DNA of 64,000 bases, from positions 2,108,001-2,172,000 of the forward strand of contig NZ_CP031969.1 of assembly GCF_003443735.1 (NCBI RefSeq), read 5' to 3'. Origin of the DNA: Streptomyces sp. CC0208. Lineage in GTDB: Bacteria > Actinomycetota > Actinomycetes > Streptomycetales > Streptomycetaceae. The notes under the pieces were generated by a model that saw nothing but the letters and a program-made list of their open reading frames with translations, was not told where the DNA came from and did no database searches. Below, one piece after another: positions 35,096-43,706 of the stretch. Made by a program: the position numbers and the translations under genes. Position 1 is the first letter of the stretch, and the number at the start of each line of letters is the position of its first letter.

Positions 35096-36346
35096 TCACC
35101 CGCCCCGCCCGGCTTCCAGCGGCACTGCGCCGGCGCTGTCGAGGTGTTCCGTTCGCCGCACCGACCTGAGGCACGGTAGCGCCATGTGGATGACCACATG
35201 CGTGACAGTGATCGCGAGCAGCGTGGCACGGACACCGAAGGCGTCGACCGCGCCGCCGACGGCCGCGTACCCGAGCGGCGCGAACGCCAGGGAGCCCAGC
35301 CAGTCGTAGGAGCTGACCCGGGCGATGACCCCGGGCGGGACGCGTTCCTGGAGCGCCGTCTCCCACAGGGTGTCCGCGGCGTTGAGCCCCGCGGCTGCCA
35401 CGGCGGCGCCGAGCAGCAGGGCTGCCAGCCCGGCTCCCGACCACAGCGCCACCAGAAACGGCACGTCGAGCAGCAGGAGGGCGGCCGCGAGCATCAGGGG
35501 CCGGTGTGGCCGCCAGCGCAGCAGTGGGAACCCCGCCACGAGGGCTCCCACGGCACGCGCGGTGAGGACGGCCGCCCAGCCGGTCACGCCGACGGTGGAC
35601 CGGGCGATCCCGGGCCCGGCGACGTAGATCGCGGGCAGTACGGTCGCCTGGTAGACGGCGAAGCTGGTCACCATCATCCAGATCCACGGCTGTGAGACGA
35701 ACGTTCGCCAGCCCTCGGTCACGTCCCTCAGCAGCCGGGCGTGCGGCTGGCGGGTGCGCAGTCCGGCGGGCAGCCCGGCCATGGCCACCGCGGCGGCAGC
35801 GAAGCTGGCGGCGTCCACGGCGAGCGCCCAGCCCGGCCCGGCCACGGTGACCAGCACTCCGGCGCACGGCGGTCCGAGGATACCGAAAGCGTTCCTGGCC
35901 ACCCGCATCACGGAATTGGCCTGCTGGAGCAGGTTCTTGGGCGCGATGTCGGGGACCGCGCCGGTGGTGGCGGGCAGCGCGAAGGCGCCCGCGCAGCCGT
36001 AGAGGATCTGCAGCAGTGCCAGATGCCATACCCGCCCGGCGCCGGAGAGCAGCAGCAGGGCGGTGACCGCCTGACAGAGCGCCATGCAGACATCGGTGCC
36101 CAGCAGCACCTTGCGGCGTTCCAGACGGTCGCCCGCGACCCCGCCCAGCAGGACGAGCGCGACCTTGGGCAGGACCGTCGCGCCGAGTACCAGGCCCACG
36201 TCGCCGGCGTCGCCGCCGATCGCGAACACCGCGAAGGGCAGCGCCACCTGGGTCATGGCGGTGCCCAGTTCCGACACCGAACGGCCCACGAAGTAGCGGC
36301 GAAACGCGGGCTGCCGCAACACCGCGAAGTCACGCGTCGCGTTCAT
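35096..36346 (-). CDS. MFS transporter
   Basis: A 416-residue major-facilitator protein of the enterobactin-exporter-like (MFS_3) type with about 12 helices. It begins NATRDFAVLRQPAFRRYFVGRSVSELGTAMTQVALPFAVFAI, includes GGVAGDRLERRKVLLGTD at loop 2-3 and ERVPPGVIARVSSYDWLGSLAFAPLGYAAVG near helix 10. The start (36346) overlaps the A-domain stop as ATGA, so it is translated with the NRPS genes. Two unrelated MFS proteins in one operon suggest export plus either uptake or self-protection. Confidence 0.88.
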   Translation of the reverse strand: MNATRDFAVLRQPAFRRYFVGRSVSELGTAMTQVALPFAVFAIGGDAGDVGLVLGATVLPKVALVLLGGVAGDRLERRKVLLGTDVCMALCQAVTALLLLSGAGRVWHLALLQILYGCAGAFALPATTGAVPDIAPKNLLQQANSVMRVARNAFGILGPPCAGVLVTVAGPGWALAVDAASFAAAAVAMAGLPAGLRTRQPHARLLRDVTEGWRTFVSQPWIWMMVTSFAVYQATVLPAIYVAGPGIARSTVGVTGWAAVLTARAVGALVAGFPLLRWRPHRPLMLAAALLLLDVPFLVALWSGAGLAALLLGAAVAAAGLNAADTLWETALQERVPPGVIARVSSYDWLGSLAFAPLGYAAVGGAVDAFGVRATLLAITVTHVVIHMALPCLRSVRRTEHLDSAGAVPLEAGRGG

Positions 36347-37794
36347 GTGCGGTCCTCCGCGGGCTCGGCCGCCAGCCGGACCCGGTCGATCTTCCCGGCC
36401 GCGGTACGGGGAAGTGCCGGGCGTTCGACGATCGTGGCCGGCCGGGCGGCGGCGGGCAGCCGTTCGGCGAGCCAGGCGCGCAGCGTCCGCGGGGACACGC
36501 CGACGGACGAGGCGACCACATAGGCGCTGATGTGCGTGCGCTCCGGTCGCTCCGCCTCGCGCACCACGGCGGCGGCCTCGACCACGTCCGGGTGTTCTTC
36601 CAGCGCGGCTTCCACCGCGCCCAGCTCGACGCGGTGGCCACGGAGTTTCACCTGCGCGTCGTCGCGGCCGAGGAATTCCAGTACGCCGTCGGGGCGGGCG
36701 CGGGCCCGGTCTCCGGTGCGGTAGCAGCGCCGTGGCCCGTCCGGGGTGTCGAGGGTGAGGAAGCGCCGCAGGGTGGCCTGGGGCGCGTCGAGGTATCCGT
36801 CGGCCAGACCGTGCCCGTACAGCACGACCTCCCCCTCGCCGGGCGGGTCGAGGAACATCCCGGAGCCGGGCAGGGGCTCGCCGAGGCCGACGCGAGCGGG
36901 GTCTCGGACATGGTCGGCACTGGCCCAGATGGTGGCCTCGGTGGGGCCGTACAGGTTCCACAACTGCGCGCAGCGGGGCAGCAGTTGCTCGGCGAGCGAC
37001 GTGGTGAGCGCCTCACCGCCGCACCAGAGGCGACCGTCCGGCAGCCCTTTCCAGCCCCAGGCCAGCAACAGCCGCCAGAAGCTCGGCGTGGCCTGGACGA
37101 CGTCGGGCCTTCGCCGGCCGACGAAGTCGGCGAACGACTCGGGGTCGATCCGCGCCTCGGCGGGCGCGACCTCCACGCGGGCGCCGAGGGTCAGCGGCAG
37201 CAGCAGTTCCGCCATGACGATGTCGAACGACAGGGCGGTGACCGCCGCCATCGACTCCCCCGCCGTGAGCCCCGGTCGGGCGGCCAGCCCGCGCAACCGG
37301 TCGGACAGGGCGGTGTGCGGCACGAGGACGCCCTTGGGTTCACCCGTCGAGCCGGAGGTGTACATCACGTACGCGATGTCGGTCAGGTCGGGTGCCCGGG
37401 TCGGGAACGCCGCCTCTGACAGGCAGTGGACCGTCAGGTCGGCCTCGCCCGGGGCCGCCTCGCGCAGCAGGCCCGCAGGGGCGGCGTGGCGCAGCACGCG
37501 CTCCCGGCGGTGCGGCGGGTCGGCCGCGCTGAGCGGCAGTACGGCGCAGCCCGCACGGGCGGCCGCCAGCACCGCGACGGCGGCGGCGGCGTGCCCGGTG
37601 GCCTCCAGGGCGACCAGCGAGCCGGCCGGGCAGACCTCCCGAAGCAGGGCGGCCGTGTGCCCGGCGCGGTCGATCAGCTCCCGGTACCCGATGTCCCGGC
37701 CGTCTGCGTGCATGGCGGTGACCTCGGGGGTGCGGCGCGCGTGGGCGAGGACGGCGTCCCAGATCGTGGTGGGCAGCGGAGGTGTCGCTGTCAC
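36343..37794 (-). CDS. Free-standing NRPS adenylation domain
   Basis: A 483-residue amino-acid-activating A domain. Motifs in order: A2-like, A3 YVMYTSGSTGEPKGVL, A4 ALSFDIVMAELL with the Asp that binds the substrate alpha-amine, A5 LWNLYGPTEATIW, A6 GEVVLYGHGLADGY, A7 RCYRTGDRAR, A8 LGRDDAQVKLRGHRVELGAVE and A10 PRTAAGKIDR with the catalytic Lys. The retained A4 Asp predicts an alpha-amino acid, but I cannot assign which. The start is a GTG at 37794 overlapping the stop of the upstream PCP gene, so A domain and carrier are translationally paired. Confidence 0.9.
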   Translation of the reverse strand: MTATPPLPTTIWDAVLAHARRTPEVTAMHADGRDIGYRELIDRAGHTAALLREVCPAGSLVALEATGHAAAAVAVLAAARAGCAVLPLSAADPPHRRERVLRHAAPAGLLREAAPGEADLTVHCLSEAAFPTRAPDLTDIAYVMYTSGSTGEPKGVLVPHTALSDRLRGLAARPGLTAGESMAAVTALSFDIVMAELLLPLTLGARVEVAPAEARIDPESFADFVGRRRPDVVQATPSFWRLLLAWGWKGLPDGRLWCGGEALTTSLAEQLLPRCAQLWNLYGPTEATIWASADHVRDPARVGLGEPLPGSGMFLDPPGEGEVVLYGHGLADGYLDAPQATLRRFLTLDTPDGPRRCYRTGDRARARPDGVLEFLGRDDAQVKLRGHRVELGAVEAALEEHPDVVEAAAVVREAERPERTHISAYVVASSVGVSPRTLRAWLAERLPAAARPATIVERPALPRTAAGKIDRVRLAAEPAEDRT

Positions 37795-38027
37795 TCCGCG
37801 GTCCTTGCCTCGGTGCGGTCCGCGAGGGCGCGGGCCAGGCGCTCGGGGGTGGGCTCGTGGACGATGTCGATGAGCCGCAGCCCGTGACCACTGCGCTCGG
37901 TGAGCCGTGCGACCAGCTCGAGGGCGAGCATGGAATTGCCGCCGACGTCGAAGAAGTTGTCGTCGAGCGCGATCTCGTCGGTCTCGATGATCTCGCCGAA
38001 GATGTCCGCAATCTGATGGGGTGTCAT
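37791..38027 (-). CDS. Free-standing peptidyl carrier protein
   Basis: A 78-residue carrier protein. The phosphopantetheine site is NFFDVGGNSMLALELVARL with the modified Ser about residue 32. Helix IV residues (DIVHEPTPERLARAL) are conserved. It overlaps the A-domain gene downstream (GTGA) and the ATP-grasp gene upstream (ATGA). It presumably carries the amino acid activated by the adjacent A domain, which tailoring enzymes or the FemAB/GNAT-like protein may then use. Confidence 0.9.
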   Translation of the reverse strand: MTPHQIADIFGEIIETDEIALDDNFFDVGGNSMLALELVARLTERSGHGLRLIDIVHEPTPERLARALADRTEARTAE

Positions 38028-39355
38028 GTGGGGGTCCTTGTTCTCGCGATCTGTGTCCACCAGTCGTCGTCCCGCAGTGTCCGGCCTTCGGCGTCGCGGT
38101 ACTGGAAGCGTTCCCCTAGCAGGGTCACGGTGTCGGTGAGCCGCGCGCTCAGCGCGTCGTGGTCGTCCGCGCCGAGCCACACCGTGGCGACGGTGCCCGC
38201 CGCACCCGTACGCCAGTGCACCGGACGGCCCGCCGTGGCCACGTGGTCCACCGCCAGTACGCCGGGCAACCGGGCGATCTCACGCCGGGCGGGAGCGGCG
38301 GTGATCCGGGCCGCGCCGGGCGGTGCCGGGAAGAGCAGCACCAGGACTGCTCGGTGCCAGGCCAGGCGGAGTTCCGTGGGGCGGGACAGGGCGGCGTCCA
38401 GGGCGGTCCGTGCCAGGTCCTGGCCGGTGCCGTAGCGCACCAGCCGGGTCACGAATCCGCCCAGTCTGCCGTTGACTTCGATGATGTCCGGGCGCTGCGT
38501 CCCGGGTTTGACCTCGACGTGATAGGCGCCGTCCGGCACGTCCAGTGCTCGCAGCGCGCGCTCGGCGCAGTCGGTGACCGCGGCCCGGCTGCCCGTGTCC
38601 AGGCCGGTCGGTAGCACCAGTCCGGTCTCCCGGCAGGGGCGTTCGGGCAGCAGCCGGTCGGTGACGAAGGCGGTGCGGGCCCGTCCTCTGCTCACGAACA
38701 CCTCCACGGAGACGTAGTCCGCCAGGTGCGGCGCGTGCGGCCGACCGCCGATCACGTACTGCTCGGCGAACATCCCGGCGGACAGCGCGCCGCCGTCAGG
38801 GGCTTCGGCACGCCTCTCGTACAGGAACCGGTCCAGCTCCTTGTCGTCGCGGACCAGCCAGACGTCCCGGCCGGAGACGCCGTCGGCCGGTTTGACGACC
38901 AGCGGCCAGCCCGCCTCGGCGGCGAAGCGCCGCAGCGACGCCTCGTCACCGAGCGCGGCGGAGCGCACCCCCGATACCCCGGCCTCGCGCAGTACGCGGC
39001 GCTGGAGGTCCTTGCGGCCCCACAACCCCGGTGTACCCATGAGCAGGGCGGCGAGCGGACACAGTCGGTCCACGAAGGTCGTCACCGCGTCCGCTCCGGC
39101 GACCGCCCGCCGACAGGCGTCCACGTCGGTGAAGTCCACACGCAAGGTGGGCGCCAGGGCTTCGGCGATCACGGCCAGCCCGTCGTGGTCGGCACCGGAG
39201 TCGACCAGGAACCGAATCCGTACAGGGTTCGAGGCGTCGTCGGCCGCGCCGGCGATCTGCACGGGCGTCAGCGAGCCGGAGTCCCCCAGCAGTACGGCCA
39301 GAAGCGGATCCGGCGGGTCTCCCCCGGCGCGGATGTCGCGGTCAACAGATCTCAT
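38024..39355 (-). CDS. ATP-grasp ligase
   Basis: A 443-residue ATP-grasp family protein. ATP-binding and catalytic blocks are WPLVVKPADGVSGRDVWLV, FAEQYVIGG, DYVSVEVFVSRGRARTAFVTDRLL, and the metal site PDIIEVNGRLGGFVTRLV. The N-terminal domain is short and divergent. It is a carboxylate-amine ligase by family; substrates are unknown. I use the ATG at 39355, 7 nt after AAGAGG, although a TTG at 39361 is in frame; it overlaps the upstream gene by 14 nt. It is the third ATP-grasp ligase in this cluster. Confidence 0.82.
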   Translation of the reverse strand: MRSVDRDIRAGGDPPDPLLAVLLGDSGSLTPVQIAGAADDASNPVRIRFLVDSGADHDGLAVIAEALAPTLRVDFTDVDACRRAVAGADAVTTFVDRLCPLAALLMGTPGLWGRKDLQRRVLREAGVSGVRSAALGDEASLRRFAAEAGWPLVVKPADGVSGRDVWLVRDDKELDRFLYERRAEAPDGGALSAGMFAEQYVIGGRPHAPHLADYVSVEVFVSRGRARTAFVTDRLLPERPCRETGLVLPTGLDTGSRAAVTDCAERALRALDVPDGAYHVEVKPGTQRPDIIEVNGRLGGFVTRLVRYGTGQDLARTALDAALSRPTELRLAWHRAVLVLLFPAPPGAARITAAPARREIARLPGVLAVDHVATAGRPVHWRTGAAGTVATVWLGADDHDALSARLTDTVTLLGERFQYRDAEGRTLRDDDWWTQIARTRTPT

Positions 39356-40397
39356 CTGCAAGCCTCTTGGTGTCCGAGACGCTCAGCACGCCCCCGTAGA
39401 CCTCGTGCATGACCGCGCCCCGGGACTTCTTGGGCACCTCGGCCGCCAGGCCCGCGCGGATCGCGGTCAGCCGGTGGTCCCTGGCGTACGCCAGGGGCTG
39501 GTGGAAGAGCAGGTCGAGATAGACAGCGATGCGGTCGGGGCTCTCCTGTCCGGTCAGGCCGATCTCGTACAGCTCCAGCTCACTTCGCCACACCAGGGCG
39601 GTCAGCACGCCTCGCGCGGTGCCGGCCGACGCGGTGAGGGCGATCACCCGGACCGGTTCGCACAGCGCCCACTGTTCGTGCCGCAGCGCGACGAACTCCG
39701 GGTGGTCCGGGCTTCCCTTGCGGCTGTTGTGCCGGGCGATCAGATCGGCCGCGTCGTCGGCGACGTCCGCCCAGTCGCTCACGGTGGTACGTACCCCGGC
39801 CGCGGCGATCAGCCTTCGGTCACGGCGCAGCACACCGCGTACCCGGGACACGGCACGTTCCTCGCGGTCGGGGGCGTCGGCGTCCGGGAAGCGGGCCTCG
39901 CGGCCCAGCGGGGCCCACCCCGCCCGGTCGCGACATGCCTGGGCGATCAGTCGCCGGGCGGGGGCGTAGACATACGGGAAGGCCAGGCACTGGTCGGTCT
40001 CGGCGGCCGTCCTGGCGAGCCCGGCCAGGACGGACCGCGCCACCCGCTCGCCGTCTGCCGTCGGGCCGATGTGGAGGGCGGAGCGCAGGTCGGTGCAACC
40101 GCCGACGAACAGGCACCGGTCGGCGGTCAGGTCCTCGGGCACCAGCCCGGCCGGAAGCCCCCAGCGGCGCACGTCGTACGCGGGGTCCGGCCAGCCGGTG
40201 CCGAGCCTGGTGCAGGCGGGTACGGCGGCCAGCAGTCGGTCGGCCTCGCGCCGCACCGCGTACCGCATCCGCCAGCGGAGGTCCGACTCGCGCTGCAGCA
40301 GCCGATGATGGCAGCCCGCGGCTCCGGCGCTGTCGTCCAGGGCGTCGAACTGCTCGGGTGACAGCGCCCCGATGCTGTCCAGGAGCGTGGTGGTCAC
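39342..40397 (-). CDS. FemAB/GNAT-like acyltransferase of uncertain role
   Basis: A 351-residue protein that I recognise only weakly. The N-terminal region (SIGALSPEQFDALDDSAGAAGCHHRLLQRESDL, YAVRREADRLLAAVPA) and the centre (CLAFPYVYAPARRLIAQ) recall GNAT/FemAB-like proteins that transfer an aminoacyl group to a peptide amine. The C-terminal part (LTALVWRSELELYEIGLTGQ, DRIAVYLDLLFHQPLAYARDHRL) fits the second GNAT lobe. It starts at GTG 40397, overlapping the TE-like stop (GTGA). In a cluster with a loaded PCP it could transfer the carrier-bound amino acid to an acceptor. That is inference. Confidence 0.5.
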   Translation of the reverse strand: MTTTLLDSIGALSPEQFDALDDSAGAAGCHHRLLQRESDLRWRMRYAVRREADRLLAAVPACTRLGTGWPDPAYDVRRWGLPAGLVPEDLTADRCLFVGGCTDLRSALHIGPTADGERVARSVLAGLARTAAETDQCLAFPYVYAPARRLIAQACRDRAGWAPLGREARFPDADAPDREERAVSRVRGVLRRDRRLIAAAGVRTTVSDWADVADDAADLIARHNSRKGSPDHPEFVALRHEQWALCEPVRVIALTASAGTARGVLTALVWRSELELYEIGLTGQESPDRIAVYLDLLFHQPLAYARDHRLTAIRAGLAAEVPKKSRGAVMHEVYGGVLSVSDTKRLADEIC

Positions 40398-41218
40398 AGC
40401 CCGCCGCTCCCTTCGTCCCCGGTCGCGGACAGTACGGCGGCGGGCAGTTCCGCCGCTTCCAGCAGGTCCTGCCCGGCGACCGGCAGGTACACGGTGCGCG
40501 GGGGCCGGCTGTCCGGCCATGGCAGGCCGAGCCGGTCGTCGTTGCCGCCGACCAGTCGAGGAGCGATGGCGGGCGCCGGCCCGGCCCGTACGTCGTGCGC
40601 GACGGTGAGCTGGAAGCCGAGCCAGGCCCGGTAGCGATCGAGAAGGTCGTGCAGGAGATCCTGGCCCTCGGGCGTGCCGAGCCCGCGTCGCGTGGCAGCG
40701 GCGGCCGTCTCCGTCTCCAGTACGGCCATCATGTGTCCCAGCGCTGCCTCGGGTTCCTCCCCGTCAGGGCAGGGGCCCCAGGGCGCAGGCGGTTCGCCGT
40801 CCGCCCACTGGGCGCGGAAGGACTCGAACTCCTCCCACGCCTTACGTCCGGTGGGCCAGGTGGGCTGCACCAGGACGCAGTGGCACGGCGGTCCGCACGG
40901 CCCACCGAGCCGCTCGGCCACCCGCAGCGCGAGGGCTGCGGCACTGCAGTAACCGACGACCAGCGGGGGCCGGCCCGTGAAGGCCGTCAGACCGGCGCAC
41001 AGCTTCGCGTACTCGTCGGCCAGTTCGGTTATACCGACGCAGTTCCGGCTCCGGGTCAGGAGCCCGACCGGGTCGGCGCGGAAGACCGGTCGGCCGCCGC
41101 CCTGCGCCGCGAGTACCGAGCCGAGCGACCGGGCGGCGGTGAACTGGAGGAAGTCGACGACGAGGACCGGTGTACCGGACCCGTCTGCCAGTCGCTCCCA
41201 TGCCCGTTCCATCATCAC
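40394..41218 (-). CDS. Thioesterase-like alpha/beta-hydrolase fold protein with altered active site
   Basis: A 274-residue protein with a type-II-thioesterase-like layout. The nucleophile elbow reads VVGYCSAAAL where GxSxG is expected, placing Cys at the nucleophile position. The late segment that normally holds the catalytic His reads LPVAGQDLLEAAELPAAVL, with Gln in that place. It may therefore be a Cys-dependent acyltransferase or a non-catalytic relative rather than an editing thioesterase. The ATG at 41218 overlaps the PCP-TE stop (ATGA). Function is open. Confidence 0.7.
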   Translation of the reverse strand: MMMERAWERLADGSGTPVLVVDFLQFTAARSLGSVLAAQGGGRPVFRADPVGLLTRSRNCVGITELADEYAKLCAGLTAFTGRPPLVVGYCSAAALALRVAERLGGPCGPPCHCVLVQPTWPTGRKAWEEFESFRAQWADGEPPAPWGPCPDGEEPEAALGHMMAVLETETAAAATRRGLGTPEGQDLLHDLLDRYRAWLGFQLTVAHDVRAGPAPAIAPRLVGGNDDRLGLPWPDSRPPRTVYLPVAGQDLLEAAELPAAVLSATGDEGSGGL

Positions 41219-42381
41219 CTTCCCGGGGCCCCGGCGCCGGGTGGGCGCTCGTCGTCGTACCAGAGGCGCTGGACGACATCGGCGACATGGCCGACGTTCT
41301 CCTCCGCGATGAGGTTGAAGTGGTCACCCGGCACGTCGTGGACGGCGACCCCGCCCAGGCTGCTCCGCTTCCAGATCGCCAGGTCCTCCTCATCGGTCCG
41401 GCCCTCTCGGGGGCGGATCAGGTCGGTGCGACCGGGGTGGACGCCCGGCCGATAGGCGTACGCGGCATCGGCGTTGATCTGGTAGATGCCGATCAGCCGG
41501 GTGAGCCGGTCGGTGCCGAACCCGGGCGGCAGGGTGCCGTGGCGGGTGGCGAGCCGGAGGATGCGCTCGGCTTGCTCCTGCGGGTCGAGCGCGGCCAGCT
41601 CCTCGACGTCCACGTCCAGGCCGAGCGCGTGCCCGACCAGCGACCACAGCAGCCGGGCCCGGGACGGGGGCTCCTCGAGGCTCGTGGTCGCGGGGGTGTC
41701 GAGCAGCAGGACGCCGGCCGCCGGGGTCCCGGCGTCGGCGAGTTGGCAGGCCATCTCGTGGGCGACCAGGCCGCCGAAGGAGTACCCGACGAGCACCACG
41801 TCACCCGGGGCGTATGCCGCCGCGACGGTGTCGGCGATGTAGCGGCGGGCCATGGCGGGGATGTCCGGGTCGGCAGTCAGCGCGGGGTTGAGACCGCGGG
41901 CCTGCAGGCCCAGGGTCGCCACCCCTTTCGGCAGCGCGTCGGCCAGGTGGCGATACCACAGGACGGTGCCGCCGATGGGGTGGACGCACACCAGCACCGG
42001 CCTGCGCTCGCCGCCGAGGATCGTCACCAGCGAGGTGGCGGGCACCTGTTCGGCGCGGGCGCCGGTCCTGGCCAGCGCGGCCATGGCCTCCACGGTCGGC
42101 GCTCTCAGGATCGCGTCCAGCGGCAGCTGCACCCCGGTTCGCTCGCGGATGCGCGCCAGGAGCGAAACGGCGCCCACCGAGTCGCCGCCGAGGGCGAAGT
42201 AGTCGGCGTCCAGCGTCACCCGGGCGGTGTCGAAGTGCTCCCGCCACGCCCCCCACACCGCCAGCTCGACCGCGTCGCGTGGGCCGCGCACCGTGCCGGA
42301 GGTGATATTGCCCCGGCGCGCGGCGTCCAACGCGTCGGGCGGGGTCGTGGGGGACGAAGGAGTCATGTGGGCGTCGTTCAC
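41215..42381 (-). CDS. PCP-thioesterase didomain
   Basis: A 388-residue protein with a carrier domain (about residues 38-110; ADYFALGGDSVGAVSLLARI with the modified Ser) and a type-I thioesterase domain (about 125-380). The TE nucleophile is in LVGYSFGGLVAHEMA, the oxyanion region in VCVHPIGGTVLWYRHLA, and the His in DVPGDHFNLIAEENV. It lacks condensation and adenylation domains, so its carrier must be loaded in trans, presumably by the separate A domain or by a transferase. The TE would release the finished product. It starts at GTG 42381, overlapping the beta-propeller gene stop. Confidence 0.9.
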   Translation of the reverse strand: MNDAHMTPSSPTTPPDALDAARRGNITSGTVRGPRDAVELAVWGAWREHFDTARVTLDADYFALGGDSVGAVSLLARIRERTGVQLPLDAILRAPTVEAMAALARTGARAEQVPATSLVTILGGERRPVLVCVHPIGGTVLWYRHLADALPKGVATLGLQARGLNPALTADPDIPAMARRYIADTVAAAYAPGDVVLVGYSFGGLVAHEMACQLADAGTPAAGVLLLDTPATTSLEEPPSRARLLWSLVGHALGLDVDVEELAALDPQEQAERILRLATRHGTLPPGFGTDRLTRLIGIYQINADAAYAYRPGVHPGRTDLIRPREGRTDEEDLAIWKRSSLGGVAVHDVPGDHFNLIAEENVGHVADVVQRLWYDDERPPGAGAPGR

Positions 42382-43706
42382 CGGTGGTTCTCCAGCGCTC
42401 TGTGTGCGGCCTGGTCGCTCACCAGGCCGATGTGGGCGGTGGCCGCGAAGGAGCCGGGCGGGCAGAAGCGCACCCGGTCCACCACGGCACGCGCTTCGAG
42501 GTCCACGACGAACAGCTCGGCCGCTCCGGTCATGAAGACGTACCGCCCGTCGGAGCTGACCGCCAGATAGAGCGGGGCGCTGCTGTTCTTCTCACAGACG
42601 TAGGGCGGTTCGCGGTGTTCCTCCTCGAACAGGACGATGCGGTCCACGAGTTCGAGGGTCTCGGCGTCCAGTATGTACAGCTTGTTGGGATAGCCGGTGA
42701 CGGCGAGGAGCCGGCGTTGCTCGCGCTGGAAGCAGCGCTGCGAGGTGATGCGCAGGAACTCGGGGTCGCTGTAGCTGCCCTCCAGGGTGACCGCGCCGTC
42801 CCGGTAGCGGTAGCGCTCGATGGTGCCGGGGCCATGGAGCACGACCTGGTTGCGCCATTTGGAGATGTTGTTGCAGGACACGTAGAAGACTTCCGGGTCG
42901 TGCGGGTCGATCTCGGCGTGCGCGGCGCACGCCCGGGACGGCGTACGCACGGTGAGGTGCTTGAGGTGCTCGTCGGCGACGAAGAAGGCGGACCGCGGGA
43001 AGCTGCCGGCCGTGTAGGCCGCCACGTCCACCCCTTCCCTGGAGGCCCCCGGAACGCCGTCGGGCCCCGGCAGTACGGACAGGTTCATGTCCACCCCGAC
43101 GAAGTATCCGTCCGGCGAGTGGACGAGCTGGTGCAGGGTGTCGATGAGGAAGTCCGGGAGCTCGCCCCGGGATTCCACGGCCCCGGTGACCCGGTCGTAG
43201 GTCATGAGCCGGGTCCGCAGCGGATGGTCCGGGACGTCGTAGCGGCGCAGCCGATCGGCGGTGTCCGTGCTGGTGAACGCGATGGTGTCCGGGGCTGCCT
43301 CGCAGTTGGTGGAGGACAGCGTTCCCACCACGTCACCGGGCGGGTCCGGTGACCACACCGGGTGGCCCTCGGCCGCGCTCAGAATCCGCAGATAGGGGGC
43401 TTGTTTGAAGGAGACGACGAGGTCTTTCGAGGCGGTCTCCAGGAAGCTGTGCGGATGCAGAAGGTACGGCAGGAGGTCCTCGACCCGGTCCAGTCCGTAC
43501 GGCGGCTCGCCCCTCAGGTGCCGTCGCAGGAAAGCCAGCTGGCTCTCGCGCTGTTCCTCGATGCCGAGACTCACCTCATGCAGTCGCCCTCGCTTCAGGT
43601 CCACGAACTTGTACAGCTCGCTGCGGCCGTCGGCCGACAAGCCGCTCAGCAGCAGCCAGCCGTCCGTTCGGCCGCCGGTCAGGCCGAGGTCGGTTCCGCC
43701 GTTCAT
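42378..43706 (-). CDS. Beta-propeller-like protein of unknown function
   Basis: A 442-residue protein I cannot assign to a characterised enzyme. Repeated blade-like blocks suggest a beta-propeller: HQLVHSPDGYFVGVDMNLSV, PNKLYILDAETLELVDRIVLFEEE and LAVSSDGRYVFMTGAAELFVVDLEARAVVDRVRF. A Cys/His-rich patch (CAAHAEIDPHDPEVFYVSCNNISKWR) may bind metal. No signal peptide is seen, so it is probably cytoplasmic. Its start overlaps the carbamoyltransferase stop (ATGA), and its stop overlaps the PCP-TE start, placing it firmly in the pathway. It could be an epimerase, lyase or cyclase, or a structural partner. Confidence 0.6.
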   Translation of the reverse strand: MNGGTDLGLTGGRTDGWLLLSGLSADGRSELYKFVDLKRGRLHEVSLGIEEQRESQLAFLRRHLRGEPPYGLDRVEDLLPYLLHPHSFLETASKDLVVSFKQAPYLRILSAAEGHPVWSPDPPGDVVGTLSSTNCEAAPDTIAFTSTDTADRLRRYDVPDHPLRTRLMTYDRVTGAVESRGELPDFLIDTLHQLVHSPDGYFVGVDMNLSVLPGPDGVPGASREGVDVAAYTAGSFPRSAFFVADEHLKHLTVRTPSRACAAHAEIDPHDPEVFYVSCNNISKWRNQVVLHGPGTIERYRYRDGAVTLEGSYSDPEFLRITSQRCFQREQRRLLAVTGYPNKLYILDAETLELVDRIVLFEEEHREPPYVCEKNSSAPLYLAVSSDGRYVFMTGAAELFVVDLEARAVVDRVRFCPPGSFAATAHIGLVSDQAAHRALENHR

